The position numbers and the translations under genes were made by a program. A DNA stretch of 64,000 nucleotides from Lumbricus rubellus (taxonomy: Eukaryota; Annelida; Clitellata; Crassiclitellata; Lumbricidae), in contig OX243820.1 of the NCBI GenBank assembly GCA_945859605.1, forward strand, positions 30,675,883 to 30,739,882, in the 5' to 3' direction. Position 1 is the first letter of the stretch, and each line of letters begins with the position of its first letter. Below, one piece after another: positions 20,796-36,440 of this stretch. The notes under the pieces were generated by a model. That model saw only the letters and a list, made by a program, of their open reading frames with translations, did no database searches and was not told the origin of the DNA.

Positions 20796-21195
20796 TGTGA
20801 ATGTATGTATGTACTATGTATACGTATGTATGTATGTATGTATGTATGTATGTATGTATGTATGTATGTATGTATGTATGTATGTATGTATGTATGTATG
20901 TATGTATGTATGTATGTATGTGTGTATGCATGCATGCATGCATGTATGTATGTGTGTATGCATGTATGTACTATGTACGCATGTATGTATGTATGTATGT
21001 ATGTATGCATGTATGTATGTATGTATGTATGTATGTGTGTATGAATGTATGTATGTATGTATGTATGTATGTATGTATGTATGTATGTATGTATGCATGT
21101 GTGTGTGACAGAGACAGAGATAGAGAGACAGATATACAGACTACAGACAGAGACAGAGAGACAGAGACACAGAGACAGACAGAGACAGACTGCAT
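20796..21195. repeat. (TATG)n then (AGAC)n microsatellites
   Basis: TATG tetranucleotides at about 20796-21100, with GCATGC and TGTG interruptions, followed by a degenerate AGACAG tract to about 21195. All frames here are tetranucleotide artefacts. Confidence 0.95.
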
Positions 21196-21279
21196 AGCCT
21201 TGCATAGAGTTTTATGCCCTATAACTACTTAGCATGTATATACGCTATATGCATATGTGCATGTTTGAATGACATTTCA

Positions 21280-24867
<3,588 letters not shown>

Positions 24868-25088
24868 GCGGTCGTGAATAAGCAGTGCATTGTTTATTGT
24901 GGGTTGTAGGTTCGAATCCACCTCAAGCCGCTACGTATAGCCTCGTAGGGACCTTGCATGGGCAAGTCCTTCACTCGCAATTGCTCTGCGCTTCAGCTCA
25001 AAATTCAGATTCAGTGCTCGCACTGTAATCGGGAGCGCTCCTGAGTAGCAATCTGAAAGGGCACTGTAACAAGTTCACATACATACAT
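24868..25088 (+). mobile_element. tRNA-derived SINE copy
   Basis: B-box GGTTCGAATCC at about 24910, then ACCTCAAGCCGC, TTGGGCAAGTCCTTCACT-like text, CGGGAGCGCTCCTGAGTAG and an end reading AACAAGTTCACATACATACA. Same family as 42582-42805. The A-box part of the head is diverged. Confidence 0.8.
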
Positions 25089-25690
25089 TGTATACATATT
25101 ATATGCATTGCGTGGGATTTGGCCAACTAGCTTTATCGCTACGTGCACTAGGACAAACGCACACACGCACACACACGCAAGTACGCACACACACACACAC
25201 ATGAACAGATGTAGGCTATTCATCGTATTAGATCTGCCATAAGCGAAGAACTTCAGCTTCAATATAGCGAGTGCAAAATAGTGCATAGTTTTATCTATAT
25301 ATGCAACCCAGATTGTTTATAATAGCACGAATATTGAAATGAGGGTATTTAGCATGTACACTGTTGTACAGCATGTATATTAGGCCTGCTGGGTAAATTA
25401 TGTTTCGCTATCAGGGTATCTATATTATATGCTGGTCTAAGGCCAATTATAGTATTAATATCCGTATCATTCTGAGCTCATTGTGTCTCTGATAGTCAAG
25501 GCTGTAAGGCCATAATAATATAATAATATAATATGTTTGTTTATATATTGTGCCCTATACGCATGCATTCGTCGATCGACTGCGGGTACATTGGGCTTTA
25601 TACATAAATTATATAGACCTATATATTATATATCTGGTCAAACACAGACAATCCAAATGCAGTATAATTATATATAATTATATGTATAGG

Positions 25691-25784
<94 letters not shown>

Positions 25785-26190
25785 TATATATACTGCATGC
25801 ATTGGGATGGTCTGTGTTTAACCAGAGTGACTCACAGCTGAGTGGCAATATAACTGAGTCACAATGTTTGGACACATGCATACAAACCCCTATGGCTATA
25901 TTTAATGCATCATACTCAGATGTTCCACATCATAATCAACCAACCAAAGGCATAATATTTTTATGGGGATCAGGAGGAAGAAAGGGCGTCGGTCTAAACG
26001 AGAGACAGAAAATTACTTGAATTTGGGGATAAAAATTTAAAAAATTAAAAGATGGACTTTTTTGTTGTCGTTATTTCTGTTGGGCAGCATTTATATAGCG
26101 CCAATATTTATATCTGATGACGAAGATTCAGTCGATGGCACTATAGTTTTGTGGGTGAAGGACCTGCTAATGCATGGTCGTACACAGTAT
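25089..26190. other. No gene; (CA)n, long (TA)n, reversed SINE tail
   Basis: CACACACGCA tract at 25155-25200. Long (TA)n at about 25692-25790. A reversed LINE/SINE tail (TTTATATAGCGCC) sits near 26088. Confidence 0.75.
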
Positions 26191-26575
26191 CCAGAACACC
26201 CCACCTCTGGGTGCTATAACCCAAGGCATCCTACCCCATGACACCCCACCCAGGAATCCTACCTTTGGTGGGATGCCACGCCCAAGGCACCATACTTCAG
26301 GGTATCTCACCTCATGGCACACCATCCAGAGCACCCTACCCCAGGTTACCCGACCCAGAGCAATCTACCCCAGGACACCCTACTCGAGGGCACCCTACCC
26401 AGAGGCACCCTACCTCGAGGCACCCACCAAGGAAACCTCGACCGAGGGTACCATACTCCATGGCACCCCATAGCACCCCGCAGTGGCATCCCAACCCAGG
26501 ACACTATAACCCCCATGGCATCCCACCCCGGGGAGCACCCATCACCCCTGGGCAATGAGGGCACCCCACCCTTGT
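26191..26575. repeat. Degenerate GGCACCCTACCC minisatellite
   Basis: Diverged repeats of CACCCTACCC/CATCCCACCC at roughly 15-20 bp spacing. The Pro/Thr-rich frames opened here reflect the repeat and show no domain. Confidence 0.8.
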
Positions 26576-27439
26576 CAGGAAACGCGAACCCGTACTCGAC
26601 GAGTCGCAGAGCGATCGACCTCCCGTAAGCACAAAAAATTAGACGTTAGACATTTCGTTGGTCTAGTTGCTTGTGATAATATATACACTAATTGTATGTG
26701 ATAATGTATGCATTAATTGTATACATTTGAAATTTATTATGTATAGGCCTACATATAGTTATATATGTTGGATATTTATTACGTGCATTTGACATTAATT
26801 AGTTGCATTTCAAATTTATTAGGTCATCTGGCGTTAATTATGTGCATTAGGCATTCGTTAGGTGCATGCACGTACATTGATCACACATAAATCTGGCAGA
26901 CCTAGCTGTAATCACACCTACAATAGAAACCTACATATTGCTACATATAAATCGTCAGAAGGTTTGGACAGCTATACGCCCACATCCATATTCCCTTTAT
27001 TGTGTGTTACAGAAAGTTCAACCTTGTTAAGCGAGCGGACTTTTTGTATTACGTTTGCATAGAAGTAGGCGTGGCAAACATAGCCCTGTATCTGTCGGTA
27101 CTTTTGTGGTCACTGCCTTAAACTCGTACAAGTGTATAACGAGGCCTGACAGAAGCCTGCATGATTCGTAATTATAAAATCTAAATTTTTACAACGCCAA
27201 GAGATTTGCAGAACGAGCACGTGGTTGACACGGTTGTGCAGAGATATGTTTTGCGCCTTGTAACCGGAGGGTCGCAGGTTCGAATCTAACTCTTATCACT
27301 TCGTTGTGAACCTGAACAAGTTGCTCACGCAGATTTGCAATGTCTGTGTGGAAAACGACGGGAAAGCACCTCAATAATCTCATCCCGGGTGGTACAAGAT
27401 CAATGGACCTGTCTTTGTTCCTCATCAGTATCGTCATCG
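26576..27439. other. No gene; tRNA-like SINE head
   Basis: At about 27205-27345 a tRNA-like head with B-box GGTTCGAATCT and the GTAACCGGAGGGTCGCA text shared with other SINE copies. The rest is AT-rich and unassigned. Confidence 0.5.
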
Positions 27440-27663
<224 letters not shown>

Positions 27664-29210
27664 TAGGAAGAGGGATGCTAAACAGAAACTCCTCATACCC
27701 ATGCATTTGAAGGCTCACTGGATTAATACTGATTGACCAACTACTCAATTCTAAGGACAATGGCTAAAAGCTGACACCAGACATCGCCGGTAAATAAGCG
27801 GTTTAGACCACAACGGACTCTCTACATACCATGTATTGCAGGCCTATTATAATAGTACAGTTATACTGTAGCGCTGGAATCTGTAAGGTAGTCGATGCAT
27901 GGAAGAGCCAGAAGGTTAGGCCTACTCTTTTCCTGCCAAATGACACTTTAATCTAAAACGTCCAGAGATGACATGATCCATGCTATTATAATGGGCAATA
28001 GAATTGAAGGCTTTGGTTTTCTTGCCACTGTGTAGGGCCGTAGGCTCTCGTTGACAATGACATTCGTTTGATAATTTAAAAGGACGAGAACACAGTAAGA
28101 TTAAGTGATTATATATATAGTTTAAATATGGTATTAACAAGGTTAACAGAGGTCGAGTCTCAATGTATGGCAGCCTGCAAGGCTCTTATCTAGTACACTG
28201 CTCATTTTACAGTATCGGGGTGCATGTCTCGCAATGGGAGCTCTACTGAATGGATATGGCTGTGAGTGGCGCTATAGAAATTACTAATCAAATTGCATAG
28301 CATCATATTACAATGGAATATCGAGTCAACCAACCATGCGGGGCTTAACAGGGTCTGGTGTCGAACCCACGTCGGAATTTTGTGCTTCCGTGTCATCATT
28401 TAACCATAATCTCACCGCCCCATTATAAGCTACATTATAAATGTCTTTTGATAGAAATTCTAAAGACGCTACATAAAGCGCAGGAGCACACGCACGCACG
28501 CAGGCACGCGCGCGCACACACACAGTCACACACACACAAACACACACACTATATTGCTCTGTATAAGTCTATAATTATCATAATTTACAACATAGGCCTA
28601 TAATAGTCCCAGAAGCCTTTAAATTGTTCAATCTTCGCCTGCCATACGTGTAAAGCTTTTTCACATTAATTAAATCATGGTCAGCAAGGTTACTGTTCTA
28701 AGTTTATTATGGATGGTTAATCAATTCCATTCGACGTGTTACAAACGCATTGCAACCTTTGAGAATTCGCTTCGGTACAGTTTACAGCTTGCAGTCAGAA
28801 GCAATAATTGGGCAAACAATCACATTCTACTTACTGCAGCAAACAGCAAATAAAAATGTAGACTTTGTCTGTAACTCTGTAGCGACTTTATGGCATCGAC
28901 CCTGCATGCATTTCGATGAGTTGTTTAACTTGTTCGAGTGCAGAGCAATACATGAAGATGAGATTAATACAGACTTCATGAGGCGCCTGTGTTATTAACT
29001 TTTTAAGAAACAAACTGAGGAGATCGAACCGGAGCTCTCAACCATTCTATAATATCGGTTGGACCAATTATGATTATTATATAATTAATAGGTGACTTTG
29101 ATTAATTATTAAGTTCACGCCGAGAATCCTCGAATTATACTTCGCGATCTTCAAAGAATATACTTGTATATGGTGCACCGAATTGGAAGCGGTTCTTATG
29201 TACTTGTACC
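27664..29210. other. No gene; tRNA-like and SINE-tail fragments
   Basis: SINE tail at 28243-28300 (GAGTGGCGCTATAGAAAT). A minus-strand tRNA-like head is at about 28355-28430 (GGGGCGGTGAGATTATGG ... GTGGGTTCGACACC in reverse complement). Short (CA)n at 28490-28550. An 82-codon frame at 28750-28998 has no recognisable domain. Confidence 0.5.
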
Positions 29211-29331
29211 CAAGGGCGGATACAGAAATTTTGGACGGGGGGGGCCAAAAATCTTGGTGTTGGGTCCGGGAAAAATTTTAGGCCTTGGGTCTGGAAAATT
29301 TTTCTTTCCTATCCGCCAAAAAAGTTGACGA

Positions 29332-29372
<41 letters not shown>

Positions 29373-29517
29373 TCATTTGCCTAATTTTTCGGAAAATCAT
29401 ACCATTTCATCCGCCAAAAAAGTTGACGACCTTTTTTTTTTTTTTTTTTTTTTTTTTTAGTCATCTGCCAAATTTTTCGGAAAATCATACCATTTCATCC
29501 GCCAAAAAAGTTGACGA

Positions 29518-29551
<34 letters not shown>

Positions 29552-29654
29552 TCATCCGGCAGCCACTGAAACCAAATGGGGGGGGCCACGATACATGGGA
29601 TTTCTAAATAGGGGGGGCCATGGCCGGATTGGCCCCCCCCTGGATCCGCCCCTG
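29211..29654. mobile_element. hAT-type MITE with internal triplication
   Basis: Ends CAAGGGCGGATACAG and CTGGATCCGCCCCTG, flanked on both sides by the 8-bp duplication CTTGTACC (29203-29210 and 29655-29662). Inside is a roughly 90-bp unit present three times (CGCCAAAAAAGTTGACGACC followed by a T run and TTTTTCGGAAAATCATACCA) at about 29307, 29411 and 29499. Confidence 0.92.
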
Positions 29655-30240
29655 CTTGTACCCATGGCAGAAGTACTCCTGTGTTTGTATCATGGCAGAG
29701 TACTTGTGCGCTTGTAGTCGTTGATTCCATTTGCAGAGGCCTACCACCTGAGGTTCCTGAAGATTTGCATGGTTTTGTATTTGGCAGATCGCATGCAGGT
29801 GCTGTTAGCACTTAGGCTTATACTGCAATGAAGAAAGATAATTTTATATCTGCATGTCGATACGCTTATTAAATTTTTAAGAATGAAATTGATATTGTAC
29901 AGTGTACACATATTAATCGCTCGTGGGATTTGCTTTCGCATAGGCTTCTGTTGGCCTCCGCTGTGTTCCTGCTATAACTCGTGCTGACATCATGTATACA
30001 GTAACTGCATGTGGCATACCAGTTTCTGCACGTCCTCTTCAGGGTTTCTGTTCTTTATAGAAATTCGTCTCTACACGGGGGACCGCCTCTGAATAGGCTG
30101 TATAGGCGTATACTGTTAGAAGCATTTTTATACTGTAGCCTATACAACCTAAGTTCGTTAAGAGATTGGAATATAAAAGATAAATGTGTGCATATTTACT
30201 TTGCGTGTGGGAACTTGCAGAATGTAGTTTTTGTGAGAAT
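29655..30240. other. No gene seen
   Basis: Unassigned sequence between two MITEs. Confidence 0.5.
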
Positions 30241-30387
30241 CAGGGCTTAAAGTGTGCCTGGACGGTCATGGACGGCGTCCAGGCACTTATTTTAAAATCT
30301 GTACACCGTCCTGCCACTTATTTGGCCCGCACAGCAGGGAAAGGTAAGGAGCGTCCAGGCACTTCTTTTTCGACACTTTAAGCACTG
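30241..30387. mobile_element. hAT-type MITE
   Basis: Ends CAGGGCTTAAAGTG and CACTTTAAGCACTG, with the 8-bp duplication GTGAGAAT on both sides (30233-30240 and 30388-30395). No coding capacity. Related to 15632-15760. Confidence 0.93.
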
Positions 30388-30939
30388 GTGAGAATGATTG
30401 CTTGTAAACACGCCTGAGTTTTGAGTTTACACATGTGCACCGTGCACTTTTCTATAGACCCAAAGTTTCAAAATCTCCGTCTGTGTATATGGCCGCAGGT
30501 GCCAGGAGCTATAGCTTCGTGTTACTGGTGTTTGACACGTAACAGTATGACATGAAGTAATGTGCCATGATTATAATATGACAAAAAAAAATTTTGAAAA
30601 ATGATTTCCGACAAATTCCTAGTACACATGTACGCAACATCCCAACTTTGGTATACGGTCATTCACCATGGTCATCTTATCTGTTCAGGACTATAAATAT
30701 AAAGTAAAAGTAAATATAGACGTACAATAATTATAGGTCTATGTGTGTACAATTATAGCCGTCTTATGTAAGCATATATCCACTCTTACACAGTCACCCA
30801 TACCATTGTGCACATGTCTATACAATGTAGGCCCTCTATAATTATATGGTTATAGACCTTCAAGACAGTTATTTATAGATGCATGTTTAAATATGGACGC
30901 GGTGAATAAGCATTAAGCACTCATCCGCCTACACCGATA

Positions 30940-30981
<42 letters not shown>

Positions 30982-31019
30982 GTAAATGTGTGTGTATATG
31001 TAATTCACCCACATATCCA
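30388..31019. other. No gene seen
   Basis: AT-rich, with (TA)n at about 30942-30976. Confidence 0.5.
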
Positions 31020-31480
31020 TCTATATATATATATATAAAAATGAAACTTTCCAATAGTTCGTTATGAGTGTTCTCGAAAACTAACGGAAAGATTGTTTCG
31101 AAAATTTGACAAAACCTTCCATTCCAATAGAACCGTGTTGTATGATGTTTTTTTTCTCGAAAAAAACGCAATCTTTCCCACAAAAAGTGAACTTTGAATT
31201 CCGTTCGACCGCCATTTGCAAATTCAACAACAGCGCTGCGTTGACCCAAAACACACTGACCAGACAGACGAAGCATGCATGAGGTCGCTTGCCGTGACGT
31301 CATAAGCGAGTCGAAAATTTTCCGGCCTTCACCATTCTTGGGCCGGACGGTGTGAGGGAGGAAAGGAGCGGAGGGAGCGGAAGGGGGAGGGAGAGGGGAG
31401 GGGAGGGGAGGGGGAGGGGGGGGGGGGGGGGGAGGGGGAGGGGCTTTTTTGCCACAGCAACGCGTGGCCGGGTACAGCTA

Positions 31481-31481
<1 letters not shown>
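31020..31481 (+). mobile_element. Non-autonomous Helitron, second copy
   Basis: Starts TCTATATATATATATATAAA plus AATGAAAC and ends with the same GCAACGCGTGGCCGGGTACA hairpin region and GCTAG, followed by T. It shares most of its interior with 18009-18495 (CCACAAAAAGTGAACTTTG, CCGCCATTTGCAAATTCA, GTGACGTCATAAGCGA). A run of about 13 G at 31417-31431 lies in the G-rich part. Confidence 0.8.
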
Positions 31482-31515
<34 letters not shown>

Positions 31516-32162
31516 AAAAATTATGCATATATGTGTGTATCTATGTATGTACATGTATGCATGTACAGTGTATATGAGTGCGTGTACATGTATGTGTGTT
31601 TGTAGATGCAGGTGCAGATGTGCATTACAATATTATGTATGCGGATAAGTGTGCGTACGTTATATTGATATATATATTTATAATATTTATATATACATAT
31701 ATAATATATATATATATATATAATTCATATATATGCCATGTAAGACTGTTAACTATAAATTATTGTACTGTAAGTGTGTATACAACCACCTTGAACATGT
31801 ATACATATTGGTGCAGTTATAGGCATCCATATTCTCTGTTTTCACTTCTAGCCGTCTCTTCATTGCGTCAAGTTGCAAGCGCACTTGTTTGAAGCGCACG
31901 TTACACACGTGCGGCGCGCCTTCGACGGGGAGCGCCTATGGGGGGGCCTTCGATGGGGCCTCGTGGGGGGGGGAGGTCATCGAGTGTCAGTGCTCGTAAT
32001 CACGTGACTGTGGTGCCACACGGCGACGAACAAGAGAACGTCAACACGAAAGGAGTCTAATTAGGACACTGGTCAGTAGTTTCAGTTGATGGGTGCATCC
32101 AGGGAGAGGAAATATGAAACTCGGTCGTATACGTACATCGTCGTGGATTTATTTGCGTGGCA
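31482..32162. other. No gene; (TA)n
   Basis: (TA)n at 31483-31511 starts directly at the Helitron end. Further AT-rich sequence follows, then a GC-rich stretch (31905-31980) without a recognisable frame. Confidence 0.5.
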
Positions 32163-32632
32163 TGCACGGTAGCCGAGTGGTTGAACGTTGGCCCTGAGGA
32201 GGCTGAGGTGAGATAATGCGAGCCTCCTCCATAATAATTATGATCGCTGTGTGCGATCGTCAGTGATATAATTATTTCTATAGAAAAACGGTTCTGGAAC
32301 ATTCAGAATGATTACATGTATGTGTGAACATCTGTTGTATAAAAAGTCGCGAGTCCTTGAGCATTTTCCTCTGCCTCTCCCTCTCGGCGGCTCGGTGTAC
32401 AATTCGATACAATATAAATTATGTGCATTGTGCACACTATATGATAATTAAAATTATATACATCCTATATTATAGTCATTGGATGTCTGTGAGGTAACAG
32501 TATCAGTTTATTATTTATAATGGTTTGCGTTAGGCCTACAATACATGTAATCCTGTCCTGCAGCTAGAAACATGGCGTCTTAATAATTCTGTCAATGTTC
32601 CGCTCAAATGCTTTTGCTCATCTTTTGCTCAT
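32163..32632 (+). repeat. Duplicated SINE-like segment, copy A
   Basis: Begins GCACGGTAGCCGAGTGGTTG, which looks like a tRNA-Ser/Leu A-box region. It continues to GCTAGAAACATGGCGTCTTA and CTTTTGCTCA. The same segment recurs at 34906-35696. Copy A lacks the long (GT)n and the MITE found in copy B. Confidence 0.85.
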
Positions 32633-33795
32633 CTTAAAATGCTACCATTGCATTGTGGAAATTCAAAAAGTTTCTGATGAGGCTCTGAAAAAGTTCAGGC
32701 AGTGGCGTAGCAAGGTTTTTGGTGGCCCTTGTGCAGGGCTTTCTTGGAGGGCCCCTTTAATGCTTGAACCCCAAGATTTCAAACAATGAGGCTATGAAAA
32801 GTGCATGGCTTTTGCGATAGACTATTTTTGCATAGGCCTAGCTCACACTCGAATTTAAAATTTAAATTTAACTTATTGTAACTCAAGTTTGTTGTATATG
32901 TGGATTTGATCATTTGAATACATTCTGAATGTTCTTAAAGTAAAAATTGACTGTGACTGCGGGGGCCCCTCTACAGCCGGGGCCCTTGTGCACTGCACAG
33001 GCTGCACGACCTATTGCTACGCCACTGAGTTCAGGTATTTTGTTAAGATGACACCTTAAAATGCTACCATGCAATGTGGAAATTCAAAAACGTTTCTGAT
33101 GAGGCTCTGAAAAATTACAGGTGTTTTTATTAAAATGACACCTTAAAATGCTTCCATTGCAATGTGGAAATTCAAAAAGTTTCTGAAGAGACTCTGAAAA
33201 AGTACAGGTATTTTGTTAAGATGATACCTTAAAATGCTACCAGTGCAATGTGGAAATTCAAAATGTTTCTGATGAGGCTCTGAAAAGTACAGGTATTTTG
33301 TTACGATGACACCTTAAAATGGTACCATTGCAATGTGGAAATTCAAAAATTTCTGATTAAGCTCTGAAAAGTACAGGTATTTTGTTAAGTTAATACCTTA
33401 AAATGGTACCATTGCAATGTGGAAATTCAAAAAGTTTCTGATGAGGCTCTGAAAAATTACAGGTATTTTATTAAAATGACACTTTAAAATGCTACCAATG
33501 CAATGTGGAAATTCAAAAAGTTTCTGATGAGGCTGTGAAAAAGTACAGGTAGGATAATTTATTAAAATGACACCTTAAAATGGTACAATTGCAATGTGGA
33601 AATTCAAAAAATTTCTGGTGGGGAGGGGGACATCCCCCCCCATACCTCTCCCCCTACCAGTCTCGGCTCACGAGAGTCCTTCGGACACTCGATTGTCTCC
33701 CCCAGAAATCTGATCCCCCCAGCGGATGGGGACTAGAATAGACAATGCTCTTTGGAGAAGTAGATTTATAAACTTAGCCAGTTACATTATCATGA

Positions 33796-33847
<52 letters not shown>

Positions 33848-33940
33848 TCAAAAAGTTTCTGATGAGGCTCTGAAAAGTACAGGTATTTTGTTACGATGAC
33901 ACCTTAAAATGGTACCATTGCAATGTGGAAATTCAAAAAT
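32633..33940. repeat. ~85-bp minisatellite array interrupted by insertions
   Basis: About nine units of TTAAAATGCTACCATTGCAA plus TGTGGAAATTCAAAAAGTTTC and GATGAGGCTCTGAAAAAGTA. The array is split by a hAT MITE (32700-33027) and by a C-rich repeat plus (ATT)n (about 33617-33846). It resumes at 33847 and ends in (AAT)n. Confidence 0.9.
32700..33027. mobile_element. hAT-type MITE inside minisatellite
   Basis: Ends CAGTGGCGTAGCAAGG and TTGCTACGCCACTG, with the 8-bp duplication AGTTCAGG at 32692-32699 and 33028-33035. Removing it restores one minisatellite unit. No coding frame. Confidence 0.94.
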
Positions 33941-33941
33941 T

Positions 33942-34019
33942 TATTAATAATAATAATAATAATAATAGTAATAATAACAATAATAATAACAATAATAATA
34001 ATAATAATAATAATAATAG

Positions 34020-34061
<42 letters not shown>

Positions 34062-34073
34062 GAATAATAATAA
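33942..34073. repeat. (AAT)n microsatellite
   Basis: AAT trinucleotides with a few AAC/AGT changes, leading directly into the (AGGAAG)n tract. A reverse-orientation (ATT)n lies at 33795-33846. Confidence 0.97.
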
Positions 34074-34793
34074 GAGGAAGAGGAAGAGGAAGAGGAAGAG
34101 GAAGAGGAAGAGGAAGAGGAAGAGGAAGAGGAAGAGGAAGAGGAAGAGGAAGAGGAAGAGGAAGAGGAAGAGGAAGAGGAAGAGGAAGAGGAAGAGGAAG
34201 AGGAAGAGGAAGAGGAAGAGGAAGAGGAAGAGGAAGAGGAAGAGGAAGAGGAAGAGGAAGAGGAAGAGGAAGAGGAAGAGGAAGAGGAAGAGGAAGAGGA
34301 AGAGGAAGAGGAAGAGGAAGAGGAAGAGGAAGAGGAAGAGGAAGAGGAAGAGGAAGAGGAAGAGGAAGAGGAAGAGGAAGAGGAAGAGGAAGAGGAAGAG
34401 GAAGAGGAAGAGGAAGAGGAAGAGGAAGAGGAAGAGGAAGAGGAAGAGGAAGAGGAAGAGGAAGAGGAAGAGGAAGAGGAAGAGGAAGAGGAAGAGGAAG
34501 AGGAAGAGGAAGAGGAAGAGGAAGAGGAAGAGGAAGAGGAAGAGGAAGAGGAAGAGGAAGAGGAAGAGGAAGAGGAAGAGGAAGAGGAAGAGGAAGAGGA
34601 AGAGGAAGAGGAAGAGGAAGAGGAAGAGGAAGAGGAAGAGGAAGAGGAAGAGGAAGAGGAAGAGGAAGAGGAAGAGGAAGAGGAAGAGGAAGAGGAAGAG
34701 GAAGAGGAAGAGGAAGAGGAAGAGGAAGAGGAAGAGGAAGAGGAAGAGGAAGAGGAAGAGGAAGAGGAAGAGGAAGAGGAAGAGGAAGAGGAA
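34074..34793. repeat. Perfect (AGGAAG)n hexanucleotide, about 120 copies
   Basis: About 720 bp of uninterrupted AGGAAG, all purine on the plus strand. The Arg-Gly, Lys-Arg and Leu-Phe frames it opens are not genes. Confidence 0.98.
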
Positions 34794-35051
34794 GAAAGAA
34801 GAAGAATAATTAGGCCTTAGTCTCAATAATGACCAATCTACCCGATGTAGGATGCTATTCTGATAATTATGTGCAGTTGAGAAATTTCCTTAAAATAACC
34901 CCTGATGCACGGTAGCCGAGTGGTTGAACTTTGGCCCTGAGGTGAGATAATCCGAGCCTCCTCCATAATAATTATGATCGCTGTGTGCGATCGTCCGTGA
35001 TATAATTTTTTCTATAGGAAAACTGTTCTGGAACTGAACGCATTCAGAATG

Positions 35052-35179
<128 letters not shown>

Positions 35180-35346
35180 AGCATCTGTTGTATAACTTGT
35201 ATAAAAAGTCGCGGGTCCTTGGGCATTTTCCAGTGCTTCTCCCTCTCGGCGGCTCTTGTGTACAATTCGATGCAATAATTACGTGCATAACTATATGATA
35301 ATTAAAATTATATACATCCTATATATAGTCATTGGATGTCTGTGAG

Positions 35347-35541
35347 CATAGGCGTATACGAGGCGGGGGTCCAGAGGGGGCAAATGCCCCCCAACTTTCG
35401 GACAAGTCTGATTTTTCGGGCAAAAATAGTCCTGGACAACTAACAAAAAGGTCGTCAACTTTTTTGGCCCGATAAATATTTCGGGCAGAAGTTCAAACTT
35501 TGCCCCCCCCCCCCACTTCTGAAACCGCCCGTACGCCTATG
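35347..35541. mobile_element. hAT-type MITE, with an empty site in the paralogous copy
   Basis: Ends CATAGGCGTATACGAG and CGTACGCCTATG, with the 8-bp duplication TCTGTGAG at 35339-35346 and 35542-35549. Copy A at about 32489 has a single TCTGTGAG and no insert, confirming the boundaries. The interior shares AAAGGTCGTCAACTTTTTTGG with the MITE at 29211-29654. Confidence 0.95.
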
Positions 35542-35753
35542 TCTGTGAGGTAACAAGTATCAGTTTATAATTTTTGCGTTAGGCTTACAATACATGTAGG
35601 CCTAATCCTGTCCTGCAGCTAGAAACATGGCGTCTTAATAATTCTGTCAATGGCCTAGGCCCTAGTCTGATGTTCCGCTAAAATGCTTTTGCTCAGCGCA
35701 TAATTATTGGTCAGAGGTAAAAAAATTCGTGAAATGATATATAGTGTTTAGTG

Positions 35754-35917
35754 CAGAGCTGTTTTTAAGGAATTTTTAAAGCTGAATAACTCTTTTTTCC
35801 TTTCCCATCCTACATGGTAAATTACTTCCAATCGGAGCGTTTTTGATCGTTTTAACTGCACAGAAGTGCTTCTACAACTGCACATTTTGTGTGCAAGTGC
35901 ACTCTTAAAAAGCCCTG
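35754..35917 (-). mobile_element. MITE, same family as 63724-63915
   Basis: Reads CAGAGCTGTTTTTAAGGAAT to CTTAAAAAGCCCTG and is largely the reverse complement of the 63724 copy (CATGGTAAATTACTTCCAAT, GAAGTGCTTCTACAACTGCA). The flanks GTTTAGTG and CTTTAACG match at 5 of 8 positions, so any target duplication is eroded. Confidence 0.7.
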
Positions 35918-36191
35918 CTTTAACGTTTCCTGCTTGCAGTGCTTTTTAATAATAACGACGATTGACGATCATAAAATTTCAACGGACTGGCTCAGATGAC
36001 AGAGTAGGCTGCTCTTTTCTAAATTATGTGACAGTAACGAACTTTAAATGTAGGCCTACATAGGGGCTTATTGTCAGTATCTAGACGGCAATGGCCTATT
36101 AGTCTATATTTAGTTTTGCGCTTTCATACATCGACCGCACCCTACTCTTGTATAGGGCATTCTAACAGGAACAGTCTTCCGTTAGCAAATC

Positions 36192-36440
36192 GTGATGCTG
36201 ACATTTAGAGGAGAGGGCATGTTGGTGACGTTGCTGGAGGGACGTAGGGAGGGGACGGTAACGAGAGGCAGAAGAAGATTAAATATGCTGAGTGATCTCG
36301 ATAATGGAGATGCATATGGTACTACCACATATATTAGGCTATGTGGTACCACCAAGAGGAAGGCCAAAGCTGGATGGCGGAGGTCGGAGGGGATCACAAG
36401 GTCGTCCATGTCACAAACCTGCTCAACAGCAGAAGTATGA
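36192..36440 (+). pseudogene. Possible LINE reverse-transcriptase tail
   Basis: The frame reads MLVTLLEGRREGTVTRGRRR followed by LNMLSDLDNG. Its pattern of Leu-Glu-Gly-Arg-x-Glu-Gly, Arg-Gly-Arg/Lys-x-Arg resembles the C-terminal tail of RTE/jockey-like LINE polyproteins. No catalytic motif is present and the frame is short. It could also be an unrelated open stretch. Confidence 0.4.

Noticed and set aside
26174..26628. Pro/Thr-rich frames of about 100 codons
   Set aside because: Three overlapping frames are open at once over a degenerate CACCCTACCC repeat, and no splice sites or domain were seen.
28750..28998. 82-codon frame with ordinary composition
   Set aside because: No domain, splice context or neighbour supports it.
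32633..33940. CRISPR-like array
   Set aside because: Units are directly adjacent with no unique spacers, and the DNA is eukaryotic. It is a minisatellite.
33923..34826. About 295-codon Arg-Gly, Lys-Arg and Leu-Phe proteins
   Set aside because: They are the hexanucleotide (AGGAAG)n read in different frames.
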